From: Nibrella saemangeumensis
GTDB lineage: Bacteria > Bacteroidota > Bacteroidia > Cytophagales > Spirosomataceae
NCBI RefSeq assembly: GCF_039541915.1
Contig: NZ_BAABHD010000080.1
Span: 1 to 64,000 of the forward strand
Length of the DNA: 64,000 bases
Direction of reading: 5' to 3'
Every line of letters begins with the position of its first letter. Position 1 is the stretch's first letter. Position numbers and translations under genes: made by a program. The notes under the pieces are model-generated. The model did not search any database, was not told the DNA's origin, and worked only from the letters and a program-made list of their open reading frames with translations. Shown here piece by piece: positions 35,551-44,363 of this stretch.

Positions 35551-37050
35551 ATGACAAGCATTAAAAAACTTTTAGTGGCCAACCGGGGTGAAATTGCCCT
35601 TCGTATTATGCGCACCGCCCGTGAAATGGGTATTAAGACCGTAGCGATCTACAGCGAGGCCGACCGCCATGCCCTGCATGTCCGCTACGCCGACGAGGCC
35701 GTGTGCGTTGGTCCGGCAGCTTCCTCTGAATCGTACCTGCGGGGCGATGCCATCATCGACGTGTGTAAAAACCTGAACGTCGATGCCATTCATCCCGGCT
35801 ACGGCTTCCTGTCGGAGAATGCCAATTTTGCCCGGATGGTGCGCGAGGCCGGCCTGATCTTTGTCGGCCCCTCCCCCGAGTCCATCGAAGTTATGGGTAG
35901 TAAACTGGCCGCCAAAGCCGCCGTAGCGGCCTACAATATACCTATGGTACCGGGTACGCCCAGCGCCATCACCGACCGGACTGAAGCCAAAAGGCTATCG
36001 GCAGAGATCGGCTACCCGATTTTGATTAAGGCCAGCGCCGGTGGTGGTGGTAAGGGCATGCGCATTGTCGAGCGCGAAGCCGATTTTGACGAGCAGATGG
36101 ACCGGGCGGTCAGCGAAGCTTTGTCGGCGTTTGGCGACGGTTCCGTCTTTATTGAGAAATATGTTACTTCTCCCCGGCACGTCGAAATTCAGGTCCTGGG
36201 CGACCAGCACGGCAACATTATTCACCTGTTTGAGCGGGAGTGCTCCGTACAGCGCCGTCACCAGAAAGTAGTGGAAGAAGCCCCCTCAGCGGTGCTGACG
36301 CCGGAGATCCGGGACGCGATGGGCCGTAGCGCCGTCGATGTAGCCCGCGCCTGTGGCTACTATGGAGCCGGCACGGTGGAGTTTATTGTCGACGACCAAT
36401 TGAATTTTTACTTCCTGGAGATGAACACCCGGCTTCAGGTCGAGCACCCGGTCACGGAACAGATTACGGGTGTAGACCTGGTCAAACAGATGATCTACAT
36501 CGCCGAAGGCAAACCGCTGGCGATCAACCAGGCCGATTTACAGATCAAAGGCCACGCTGTGGAAGTCCGGGTTTACGCCGAAGACCCTACCAACAACTTC
36601 CTGCCCGATGTGGGTACGCTGCAGACCTACGTGCGGCCACAGGGCAACGGCGTTCGCGTGGATGATGGCTTTGAGCAGGGTATGGATATCCCGATCTATT
36701 ACGACCCGATGATTGCTAAACTCATCACCTACGGCAACACCCGCGAAGAGGCTATTGACAAAATGATTCGCGCCATTGACGAATACCAGATCACGGGTGT
36801 ACAGACAACCCTACCCTTCTGCCGCTTCGTAATGGAGCATGAGGCCTTCCGCTCGGGTCAGTTCGACACTCACTTCGTCAACCACTATTTCACGCCGGAG
36901 GTCCTACAAACACCAGAAAATACAGACGAATCTGAATTGGCCGCCGTACTGGCCGCCTACCTGATGCAGCAGCAAAAGCCAAAAACTAATGGTTCAACGG
37001 CTACCGTTGCCCAGCAGCGAAGTAAATGGAAAGAGAACCGGTTAAGGTAG
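35551..37050 (+). CDS. accC: Biotin carboxylase subunit
   Basis: ATP-grasp enzyme that carboxylates the biotin of a carrier protein, for acetyl-CoA or propionyl-CoA carboxylase. I start at the ATG at 35551 because it opens directly on MTSIKKLLVANRGE; the upstream TTG adds only five residues. Landmarks are ANRGEIA, the glycine-rich ATP loop GGGGKGMR near 165, MNTRLQVEHPVTE near 290, and an extended C-terminus (QQQKPKTNGS...). A TATTTTTG -7 box at 35514-35521 lies 29 bases upstream. No BCCP or carboxyltransferase gene is adjacent. Confidence 0.94.
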   Translation: MTSIKKLLVANRGEIALRIMRTAREMGIKTVAIYSEADRHALHVRYADEAVCVGPAASSESYLRGDAIIDVCKNLNVDAIHPGYGFLSENANFARMVREAGLIFVGPSPESIEVMGSKLAAKAAVAAYNIPMVPGTPSAITDRTEAKRLSAEIGYPILIKASAGGGGKGMRIVEREADFDEQMDRAVSEALSAFGDGSVFIEKYVTSPRHVEIQVLGDQHGNIIHLFERECSVQRRHQKVVEEAPSAVLTPEIRDAMGRSAVDVARACGYYGAGTVEFIVDDQLNFYFLEMNTRLQVEHPVTEQITGVDLVKQMIYIAEGKPLAINQADLQIKGHAVEVRVYAEDPTNNFLPDVGTLQTYVRPQGNGVRVDDGFEQGMDIPIYYDPMIAKLITYGNTREEAIDKMIRAIDEYQITGVQTTLPFCRFVMEHEAFRSGQFDTHFVNHYFTPEVLQTPENTDESELAAVLAAYLMQQQKPKTNGSTATVAQQRSKWKENRLR

Positions 37051-37074
37051 AAACCTTATCGTATATAATCTATC

Positions 37075-38301
37075 ATGATAAAAAACCTGCTCCTCTCCTT
37101 CTCGCTGGCGTTGCAGAACGTTCGGTCGCGGCTGTTCCATACGCTGCTGTCCATACTGGGCATTGTGATTGGCGTGGCGGCTTTGGTGGCTATTCTGTCG
37201 ATGATCGACGGGATGGAGAAATATGCCCAGGAGCAGATTACCAAAACGACCACGATTAACTCTCTGCTGATTCAGTCAGACCCATATAAGGTGGTTAATG
37301 ATGTCCGGCTGAAAAAAGACACGTTTGCTATACTTGACTACACAAATTTTAGCAGGCTTAAAGCTACCCTTACCCGGCCAGCCAAGACCTACCTGTTTGT
37401 CAGACAGTCGACCGAAATTCAACTTGATGCGCAGCGCAGCCGGGTTGGCGTCATGACTCACGGGGCTATATCGCCCGTTAGCGCTGATCTGACGATGACC
37501 TATGGCCGGTCCCTTACGCCAGCCGATGTGGCTCAACAGCATCCCGTCGCGCTGATTAATCCGAAACTGGCGAAGCAACTTGTGACTGGTCAACCGGTTG
37601 AGCAGGCGATCGGTAAATCTATTCCCTGGAAAGGTCACCAGCTCCGTGTGGTGGGCATAATGGAGGATAAGGACAATAAAATGGCCACCATGGTTGTGCC
37701 CATTACGCTGTTTCCTGAACCCGACCTGAAGGCGGAACTACCCATGGCCGTAATAGAGGCCAGTCACGTAGAAGATGTCCCGGTGCTAAAAACTCAAATT
37801 GAAAACTGGCTGAAGCAAAATCTGAGCAAACATCCGTCCGATCTCAAGGTGATCAGTAACGAGCAGCGGGTGAGTCAGGCGGCAAAAGGATTCCTGCTGT
37901 TCCGGGTGATTATGGGATTGATTGTCGGCATTTCGGTGCTGGTTGGCGGTATTGGCGTTATGAACGTGCTGCTGATTTCCGTGACCGAACGCACTTCCGA
38001 AATCGGCGTCCGGAAAGCTATGGGAGCCAAACGGCGCGATATCCTACTACAATTTCTCTCTGAGTCGGTGACCATCTCTACCTTCGGCAGTTTTCTGGGT
38101 CTGGTGCTGGGCATCCTCGGCACATTGATCATCATACCCATTGTCAAAGCCCTGACGAATGTACCGTTTCAGGCGGCTTATACCTGGAATACCCTGTTCA
38201 TTATATCCATTGTTGCCGTACTGGTAGGAATCATCTTCGGCACCTACCCTGCCCTGCGAGCCTCCCGACTGGACCCGGTCGAAGCCATTCGAAGGGAATA
38301 A
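37075..38301 (+). CDS. MacB/FtsX-type ABC transporter permease
   Basis: Membrane protein of 408 residues with the MacB layout. An N-terminal helix (about 20-45) is followed by a large periplasmic MacB_PCD domain to about 265 and then three C-terminal helices (FtsX domain, GERTSEIGVRKAMGAKR-like block near 310). Such permeases work with a separate ATPase and export lipoproteins, peptides or drugs, or act as mechanotransmission devices. No ATPase gene lies next to it; it starts 24 bases after accC, whose function is unrelated. A strong terminator follows. Confidence 0.9.
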   Translation: MIKNLLLSFSLALQNVRSRLFHTLLSILGIVIGVAALVAILSMIDGMEKYAQEQITKTTTINSLLIQSDPYKVVNDVRLKKDTFAILDYTNFSRLKATLTRPAKTYLFVRQSTEIQLDAQRSRVGVMTHGAISPVSADLTMTYGRSLTPADVAQQHPVALINPKLAKQLVTGQPVEQAIGKSIPWKGHQLRVVGIMEDKDNKMATMVVPITLFPEPDLKAELPMAVIEASHVEDVPVLKTQIENWLKQNLSKHPSDLKVISNEQRVSQAAKGFLLFRVIMGLIVGISVLVGGIGVMNVLLISVTERTSEIGVRKAMGAKRRDILLQFLSESVTISTFGSFLGLVLGILGTLIIIPIVKALTNVPFQAAYTWNTLFIISIVAVLVGIIFGTYPALRASRLDPVEAIRRE

Positions 38302-38319
38302 ATTCAGCCAACGTTCTTC

Positions 38320-38355
38320 AACGCCAAAGGCCGCAGTATTGCGGCCTTTGGCGTT
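38320..38355. terminator. Bidirectional terminator
   Basis: A perfect 16-bp stem (38320-38335 with 38340-38355) around a 4-base loop, between two convergent genes. Confidence 0.85.
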
Positions 38356-38372
38356 TACGTATTCTGAAACCC

Positions 38373-39776
38373 TTACAACTGCGCCAGCATACCCAACTGC
38401 CGGCTTTCTTTCCAGCGCCCGCGAGTGAAATCAGGGAATTTGACCGGTGCACTACCGCCCTTGATCGATAACTCCGACAAGGGCGTGACCGCCGACCACG
38501 AGGCTGCATCGTACACGTCCATATCGAGCGGCAAACCGCGGTTGAAGCAGTCGATCATCCGGTATAGCATCACAAAGTCCATACCGCCATGACCGCCGTT
38601 GCGCTCAATTTCTTCCTTCATTTTGGCCCAGATCGGGTGCTTGTATTGCTCCTTTAACGCTTTATACTCGTCGTCTTTCAAAAACTTATGGCTGTCTTTT
38701 CCCTTTACCGTCATCCGGCTGGGGTAGCCGACGTGAAACGCCTTCGTCCCGGCCAGCATATTGATCCGGTTGTAGGGCCGGGCCGTCACCACATCGTGTT
38801 GCAACAGGATGGTACGACCGAGTTGGGTTTTAATCAGCGTATTGTTCATGTCGCCGTGCTTAAACCCCTTCTTGTTATGAAATTCGTTTGAGGGGTCGGT
38901 GAGTACGCCAGAGTCTTCGCTCAGGCTGGCCTCGGGCGAGCTCATAGACACTAGATAGTTGAACCGGTCACCCCGGTCAATGTCCATGTACTGGGCAACG
39001 GGACCGAGCCCGTGGGTCGGGTACAGATTACCGTCGCGCTTCTGATTATGCCGGATACGCCACATGTTATAGTAGCCATCCTTGCTCAATAACTGATCGC
39101 GAAGGTCATGAATGTAGCCGCACTCGGCATACGTCAACGTTCCAAATACCCCCTGGTGCGCCATATTCAGCAGCCAGAGTTCTTCGTCGCCGTAGCAGAC
39201 GTTCTCCAGCATGATGCAGTTGCGCTGGGTCTGCTCAGCAGTATTAACCATTTTCCAGCAATCCTCAATGGTATAAGCTGCCGGTACTTCAAGGGCGGCA
39301 TGCTTACCCTGCTGCATGGTATAAACCGCCATCGGCACATGGTCCTCCCAGGGCGTAGAGATGATGACCAGGTCAATATCATCCCGCTTCACCATCTCCT
39401 TCCAGGCATCAGCCTTACCCGAATAATAGGCGACATCTTTTACGCCTTTGCTCTCCAGCCAGGTCTTTGTTTTGTTGGCAAAGTTTTCACGGATGTCGGA
39501 CACTGCCACAATTTTGGCTTTGTTACCGCAGGCATGTACCAGTTTTACATGACCAGTGCCGCGGTTACCGACGCCGATAAAGCCAATGCGAACCTGTGGG
39601 ATCGGAGCAGCGCGCAAACCGATAACCGATTTACCCTGTGCTTTGGGTACTTCGGCTAAGCGTTCTATTTGCTCTTCGATGGTCGTTTTGGCCTGAGATA
39701 TAGAGGGTATACCGAGGGCCGAGCCCAGCAGGGCAGAAACTTTAAGGAAGGACCGGCGTTGCAGAAAGTCTTTCAT
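38373..39776 (-). CDS. Tat-exported Gfo/Idh/MocA oxidoreductase (GH109-like group)
   Basis: Protein of 467 residues with a Tat signal (LQRRSFLKVSALLG). A Rossmann-type segment VRIGFIGVGNRGTGH begins near 62, AALEVPAAYT lies near 155 in place of the usual EKP, and the C-terminal domain has THGLGPVAQYMDIDRGDRF near 265. The resemblance is to the NAD-dependent GH109 alpha-N-acetylgalactosaminidase group or its relatives, although the sugar is not predictable here. A -7 box TACTTTTG lies at 39815-39808. It is a single gene, convergent with the ABC permease. Confidence 0.88.
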   Translation of the reverse strand: MKDFLQRRSFLKVSALLGSALGIPSISQAKTTIEEQIERLAEVPKAQGKSVIGLRAAPIPQVRIGFIGVGNRGTGHVKLVHACGNKAKIVAVSDIRENFANKTKTWLESKGVKDVAYYSGKADAWKEMVKRDDIDLVIISTPWEDHVPMAVYTMQQGKHAALEVPAAYTIEDCWKMVNTAEQTQRNCIMLENVCYGDEELWLLNMAHQGVFGTLTYAECGYIHDLRDQLLSKDGYYNMWRIRHNQKRDGNLYPTHGLGPVAQYMDIDRGDRFNYLVSMSSPEASLSEDSGVLTDPSNEFHNKKGFKHGDMNNTLIKTQLGRTILLQHDVVTARPYNRINMLAGTKAFHVGYPSRMTVKGKDSHKFLKDDEYKALKEQYKHPIWAKMKEEIERNGGHGGMDFVMLYRMIDCFNRGLPLDMDVYDAASWSAVTPLSELSIKGGSAPVKFPDFTRGRWKESRQLGMLAQL

Positions 39777-39925
39777 GATAAGGGGGTTATTAGGTCAGGT
39801 TTATTATCAAAAGTACGGAAACCTGTCTGGAATAGAAAAGCAAAGTTCCGGCAAAATCTCCTGTCGACTGACGATGTTCCACTGCCCATGTGGTAGGAAA
39901 AGCTCCCTTTTTACTTTCTTCAACA

Positions 39926-40537
39926 ATGAAATGGCCCGCTACGATCCTGCTTGTCACAAACTGCTTCATGTATTCGCCAAGTAATGGGCAATCGCCAGCA
40001 GATCGTGTGGCGGTTAAACCCAATGCCGCTAACCGGCAGCAGGAAAGCGTCGCATTATCACCTGACCGGGCTCATCCGAAGGCCAAAGCTCTTTTGAGCG
40101 AAGCATTTTTCTGGAGTGCCACTGAAAAATCGGCTCCCTTCGGCAATGAGGAAGGAGCCGCTGCCTTCAGCGGATTCCGGCAGTGGCGACCGGCTAATCC
40201 TAACGACAGTCCGGTGCTGTACCTGAACCAACTGATTGCGAACTGGAACTACCCGGCTTTTGATCTGACAACGGTTACGCTGGATGAACTCTCGGCGTAT
40301 ATCACGCAAGGCCCCTCCGGTGCCGGGCCGTTGATTGAGCAGGATAATGCGGTGATAGCCGTTGGCTTCGGGCAGTTTGTTTTGGAAGGGCGAATCGAAA
40401 AAGACTTACAGATTTTAACTAAAATTGCGCTGCAACGCGAGCTGCTGCCTGTTTTGCTCAGTCACTTCCCGGACAGTTACCAGCCGAAACGCCGTGACCT
40501 GCTGAGCAGGCTGCTGAAGGCGGTGGAGGCCATGTAA
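39926..40537 (+). CDS. Exported protein of unknown function, possible YfeS-like domain
   Basis: I start at the ATG at 39926, which gives a signal peptide (MKWPATILLVTNCFMYS) in a 203-residue product; an earlier start adds a mostly uncharged run. After a 40-residue linker the domain begins at HPKAKALLSEAFFW, with SAPFGNEEGAAAF and FRQWRPANPNDSPV, and continues with WNYPAFDL. This reminds me of the enterobacterial YfeS group, but from memory only. I assign no function. Confidence 0.65.
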   Translation: MKWPATILLVTNCFMYSPSNGQSPADRVAVKPNAANRQQESVALSPDRAHPKAKALLSEAFFWSATEKSAPFGNEEGAAAFSGFRQWRPANPNDSPVLYLNQLIANWNYPAFDLTTVTLDELSAYITQGPSGAGPLIEQDNAVIAVGFGQFVLEGRIEKDLQILTKIALQRELLPVLLSHFPDSYQPKRRDLLSRLLKAVEAM

Positions 40538-40641
40538 CGGCCCCCGTCCCGGTGTCTGAGCCGCGCTAACGGCTAAAGCATTTTCTCTGATAACTAATTT
40601 GTATGGATACCGGGCCGGGGTCCAGTACTTAACCGAATCCA

Positions 40642-41655
40642 ATGAAGCACACATTGTCATTATTTATTGCCGCCCTGTTTCTTTCCGTACAGTCTCCGGC
40701 GCAGACGCCGGCCAGGTTGAGCCAACTTTCGGTGCAGGGCAACAAATTTGTTACGGCCGAGGGCAAAACGATGGTCTTCCGGGGCCTGAACACCAGTGAC
40801 CCGGACAAACTGGAGAAAAGTGGTCATTGGGATAAATCCTATTTTGAAGAGATGAAACGCTGGGGCGCTACCATTGTCCGGTTTCCGGTGCATCCAAACG
40901 CCTGGCGCAGCCGGGGCAAAGACCAGTACCTCCAGCTGCTCGACAAAGGCGTGGCGTGGGCGGGTGAACTGGACATGTATGTAATCATCGACTGGCACAG
41001 CATCGGTAATCTCAAAAACGAAATGTACCAGAGCCCCATGTACGAAACTACCCTAAAAGAAACATACGAATTCTGGCGCACCATGTCTGACCATTACAAG
41101 GGAAACACCACCGTTGCCTTCTTTGAATTATTCAACGAACCCACCGTAATGGGCGGCAAAATCGGTACCTGTAGCTGGGCGGAATGGAAGAAAATGATGG
41201 AAGAAGCCATTACCATCATTCGGGCCAACGGCTCCAAAGCCATTCCGCTGGTGGCTGGCTTCAACTGGGCGTACGATCTGCGTGAGGTAGCCCAGAATCC
41301 AATTGAGGCAGAAGGTATCGCGTATGTGAGTCACCCCTACCCCATGAAGCGCGAAAAGCCCTGGGAAGATAAGTGGACCGCTGATTGGGGCTTTGTCGCG
41401 AAAAAGTACCCGCTGATCTTAACGGAAATCGGCTTCTGCGGCCCCGACGAACGAGGGGCGCATGTCCCTGTCATCAGCGACGAGTCTTACGGCGACGCTA
41501 TCACCAAATACTGCGACGACAACGGTATCTCGTACGTCGTCTGGGTATTCGATCCACAGTGGGCACCCATGCTGTTCAGCGACTGGAATTACACCCCCAC
41601 CCGGCAGGGACGTTATTTTAAAAAGGTGTTGCAGAAATATACAACGCAGAAATAG
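40642..41655 (+). CDS. GH5-family endoglucanase/glycosidase, exported
   Basis: Retaining glycoside hydrolase of 337 residues with a signal peptide (about 1-20). The acid/base is E166 in FNEP (165-167 are NEP) and the nucleophile is E262 in LILTEIGF, with the substrate-site histidine in DWHS near 119. It lacks extra binding modules. GH5 members cut beta-1,4-glucans, mannans or related chains. The next genes are an amidohydrolase and a CBM9-like protein in the same direction. Confidence 0.92.
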   Translation: MKHTLSLFIAALFLSVQSPAQTPARLSQLSVQGNKFVTAEGKTMVFRGLNTSDPDKLEKSGHWDKSYFEEMKRWGATIVRFPVHPNAWRSRGKDQYLQLLDKGVAWAGELDMYVIIDWHSIGNLKNEMYQSPMYETTLKETYEFWRTMSDHYKGNTTVAFFELFNEPTVMGGKIGTCSWAEWKKMMEEAITIIRANGSKAIPLVAGFNWAYDLREVAQNPIEAEGIAYVSHPYPMKREKPWEDKWTADWGFVAKKYPLILTEIGFCGPDERGAHVPVISDESYGDAITKYCDDNGISYVVWVFDPQWAPMLFSDWNYTPTRQGRYFKKVLQKYTTQK

Positions 41656-41767
41656 CCAGGATACGGTTTCCCTGCTATTTCTGCACAGTGCAGCCCAAAA
41701 AGAACAAACCTTTCGTACGGAATTAACAGGTAAACGCTACCTTAAACCGGTCCCCAACCCACCCACT

Positions 41768-42847
41768 ATGTTAGTAAAGTTCACCTTTACCCTTAGCGCT
41801 CTGCTGACTACTTTCGTTATCTGCCACGCTCAGAGCCCCGAAACGCTGCTGCTGAAAAACTACCGGCCTAAATCGATCTATAATGTTCCGGTCACTACCG
41901 TCACGAAGGCGAAGTACCCGGTCATTGATATGCATACACACCCCTACGCCCAGACGGAGCAGCAACTGGCGCAGTGGGTGAAAACCATGGATCAGGCGGG
42001 TATCGAGAAATCCATTATTCTGTCGTATTCGACCGGCAAACGATTAGACTCCCTGATTGCACTGTACGGCAAATACCCCGGTCGGTTTGCCGTGTGGTGC
42101 GGCTTCGATTATACCGGTAAAGATCAGCCGGGCTGGGCCGAAAAAGCCGTTAAGGAACTGGAACGCTGCTACCGCGCCGGGGCCCGCGGTGTGGGTGAAC
42201 TGGGCGATAAAGGGCTGGGCGAATTTTACTCCAAACCCACACCCGGTTACGGCCTGCACATCGACGATGCCCGCCTGAAGCCGCTGCTGCAAAAATGCGC
42301 AGAACTGAACATGCCCATCAGCATCCACGTAGCCGAGCCCTACTGGATGTATGAAACCATGGACTCCACCAATGATGGACTGATGAATGCGTATAAATGG
42401 CGGATCGACAAAACGAAGGAAGGGCTGCTGGGCCATGCCGAACTGATAAAAACGCTGGAAAACGCCGTCCGGGATAACCCCAAAACAACCTTTATCGCCT
42501 GTCACTTCGCCAACTGCGAACACAATCTCAACATACTGGGCGAACTGTTTGACAAATACCCGAACCTCTACGCCGACATCTCGGCCCGGTATGGGGAAAC
42601 CGCACCCATTCCCCGCTTCATGAATGCCTTTTTCAAGAAGTACCAGAACCGGCTGGTTTACGGCACCGATATGGGCACCAGCGCCGGCATGTACGCAACT
42701 ACCTTCCGTATTTTGGAGACTGCGGATGAGCATTTCTACGACTTTGACCGGTTCAATTATCATTGGCCGCTGCACGGGTTTGGCCTGGATGCCAACGTGC
42801 TCCGCAAACTGTACCGGACCAATGCGCAGAAGATCTTAGGGAGGTAG
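41768..42847 (+). CDS. Exported amidohydrolase (metal-dependent, TIM-barrel)
   Basis: I start at the ATG at 41768, which opens a signal peptide (MLVKFTFTLSALL) in a 359-residue product; the frame runs far upstream but through the GH5 gene. Metal-site HTH lies at 56-58 in DMHTHPY, with later histidines in SIHVAEPYW near 184 and ACHFANCEHN near 245, and YGTDMGTS near 300 supplying the Asp. It resembles amidohydrolase-2 type decarboxylases or hydrolases, substrate unknown. It is 112 bases behind the GH5 gene and 13 before the CBM9-like gene. Confidence 0.88.
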   Translation: MLVKFTFTLSALLTTFVICHAQSPETLLLKNYRPKSIYNVPVTTVTKAKYPVIDMHTHPYAQTEQQLAQWVKTMDQAGIEKSIILSYSTGKRLDSLIALYGKYPGRFAVWCGFDYTGKDQPGWAEKAVKELERCYRAGARGVGELGDKGLGEFYSKPTPGYGLHIDDARLKPLLQKCAELNMPISIHVAEPYWMYETMDSTNDGLMNAYKWRIDKTKEGLLGHAELIKTLENAVRDNPKTTFIACHFANCEHNLNILGELFDKYPNLYADISARYGETAPIPRFMNAFFKKYQNRLVYGTDMGTSAGMYATTFRILETADEHFYDFDRFNYHWPLHGFGLDANVLRKLYRTNAQKILGR

Positions 42848-42860
42848 CCTCACAAAACCC

Positions 42861-43661
42861 ATGGATTTAACTTCTTATACCGCCCGCAAGATCAGCGAAA
42901 CGCTGGAGATCAACGGCGACTTGACCAAACCAGTCTGGCAGGCAGCGACCTGGAGCCATCGCTTTGTGGATATGGTCACCGGCGCACCGGGCCTGTACGA
43001 TACCCGTGCCGCCATTCTTTGGAACGACACGCACCTATACATTGCCTTCTATGCTGAAGAACCTTACGTAGAAGCCCAACAGACCGAGCGCGACTCCATC
43101 ATATTTCTGGAGAGTGATCTGGAGTTGTTCATCGACGGGGGCGATTGTTACTACGAGTTAGAGGTAAACGCCCGCAACACCATCTACGAAGTCTTTTTCA
43201 TCTGGCGCGATGCCTATCGGCGGGGTGGCCGGTTTGATGTACCGCTTTTCGATGTGCATCAGCCACAGGCGCTGACGTTTGGGGGAGACTATGACCGCAG
43301 CGGAGCCTCATTCTGGTACGGCACCCACCCGCGCGGGGTACGCTGGGCTTTCCTGAATTACGATATGCCGGGTCTGCAAACGGCGGTTCGGGTAGACGGT
43401 ACGCTGAACGACAACAGCGATATTGACCGGGGCTGGTGTTTGGAGCTTGCTATTCCGTGGCAGAGTCTGACCTGGCTGGCCAACGGCCGTTCATTACCAC
43501 CTCAGCCCGGCGATCGCTGGCGGATGTTTCTGGGCCGCTTTCAGAAACTGACTGTTTCAGGCACAGAAGTTCAGCCGCACCCGGCCATGGTCATGACCCC
43601 GCACGGCATTTATGACACTCATCTACCCGAACGCTGGAGCACGATTGAATTTCAGGTGTGA
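42861..43661 (+). CDS. CBM9-like carbohydrate-binding protein without signal peptide
   Basis: Protein of 266 residues whose whole length resembles the CBM9 domain of xylanases. It opens EINGDLTKPVWQAA and contains ILWNDTHLYIAFYAEEP and LFIDGGDCYYELEVNA, with GWCLELAIPWQSL later. CBM9 domains bind reducing ends of cellulose and xylan chains. No signal peptide is visible, which is odd for a polysaccharide binder; the protein may work inside the cell. It lies 13 bases behind the amidohydrolase and ends 7 bases from the convergent trkA gene. Confidence 0.82.
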   Translation: MDLTSYTARKISETLEINGDLTKPVWQAATWSHRFVDMVTGAPGLYDTRAAILWNDTHLYIAFYAEEPYVEAQQTERDSIIFLESDLELFIDGGDCYYELEVNARNTIYEVFFIWRDAYRRGGRFDVPLFDVHQPQALTFGGDYDRSGASFWYGTHPRGVRWAFLNYDMPGLQTAVRVDGTLNDNSDIDRGWCLELAIPWQSLTWLANGRSLPPQPGDRWRMFLGRFQKLTVSGTEVQPHPAMVMTPHGIYDTHLPERWSTIEFQV

Positions 43662-43668
43662 ACACGCG

Positions 43669-44352
43669 CTACCCTTCAATAAAATCTTCCAGATCACGGG
43701 GTGCACCGAATAGCAGCAGAATGTCGCCACTCTGCAGAATGGTCTCGGGCGGCACAATGCCCACTACCTGCAAATCGCTGTTGTCATTGCCGAAAACACC
43801 CCGGCGGTTTATCCGTTTCAGAATGGTAACCAGCACCAGCCGGTAACGGTTGGCCAGATCAAGCTGGGTTATTGATCGACCCACGTAGCGATTCGGCACA
43901 CCCACCTCCAGCAGTCGATAGTCGGTATTGATCTGAAACGAATCGACCACGCCCGGCAAATCCAGTTTTAAGGCTAGGCGCTCGGCCGCTGAGGCTTCGG
44001 GATAGGCAAACTCCTGGATGTTCATGGCTTCCAGCACAATTTTTTGCAGCGGAGATGTTACCCGGCAGATGATCCGCTCAATACCCATCTGTTTAAGCAA
44101 GGCCGTGGTCATGATGGTAGCGCCCTCATTCTCGCCGATCGCTACGATAGCGGCATCAACATCCTTTACCGGTAGCTGTTCAACGGCTTCTTTGGTAGTT
44201 GAGTCCAGCGCAATGGCGTGGGTAATGCTGTGCTTATACCGGTCTACAGCCTCCAGACGCTGGTCAACCCCAATTACTTCGTGCCCCAGCCGCACCAGTT
44301 GCTCGGCCAGCGAAGCCCCAAAATTCCCCAAACCAAAAACAATAAATTTCAT
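43669..44352 (-). CDS. Potassium uptake regulator TrkA/KtrA (RCK domain)
   Basis: Cytoplasmic gating subunit of 227 residues. The Rossmann signature GLGNFG lies at 7-12, followed by an RCK_N domain to about 130 and a C-terminal RCK_C domain (YRLLEVGVPNRYVGRS). It binds nucleotides (NAD or ATP) and gates the TrkH/KtrB pore encoded 11 bases upstream. Together they form one K+ uptake system. The gene is the downstream one of the pair. Confidence 0.94.
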   Translation of the reverse strand: MKFIVFGLGNFGASLAEQLVRLGHEVIGVDQRLEAVDRYKHSITHAIALDSTTKEAVEQLPVKDVDAAIVAIGENEGATIMTTALLKQMGIERIICRVTSPLQKIVLEAMNIQEFAYPEASAAERLALKLDLPGVVDSFQINTDYRLLEVGVPNRYVGRSITQLDLANRYRLVLVTILKRINRRGVFGNDNSDLQVVGIVPPETILQSGDILLLFGAPRDLEDFIEG

Positions 44353-44363
44353 AACTCTTCGGG

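Noticed and set aside
37075..38301. Complete ABC exporter
   Set aside because: Only the permease is present; no gene with Walker A and ABC signature lies next to it.
42044..42775. Open frame of 243 codons opposite the amidohydrolase gene
   Set aside because: Antisense of a clear amidohydrolase; composition typical of a shadow.
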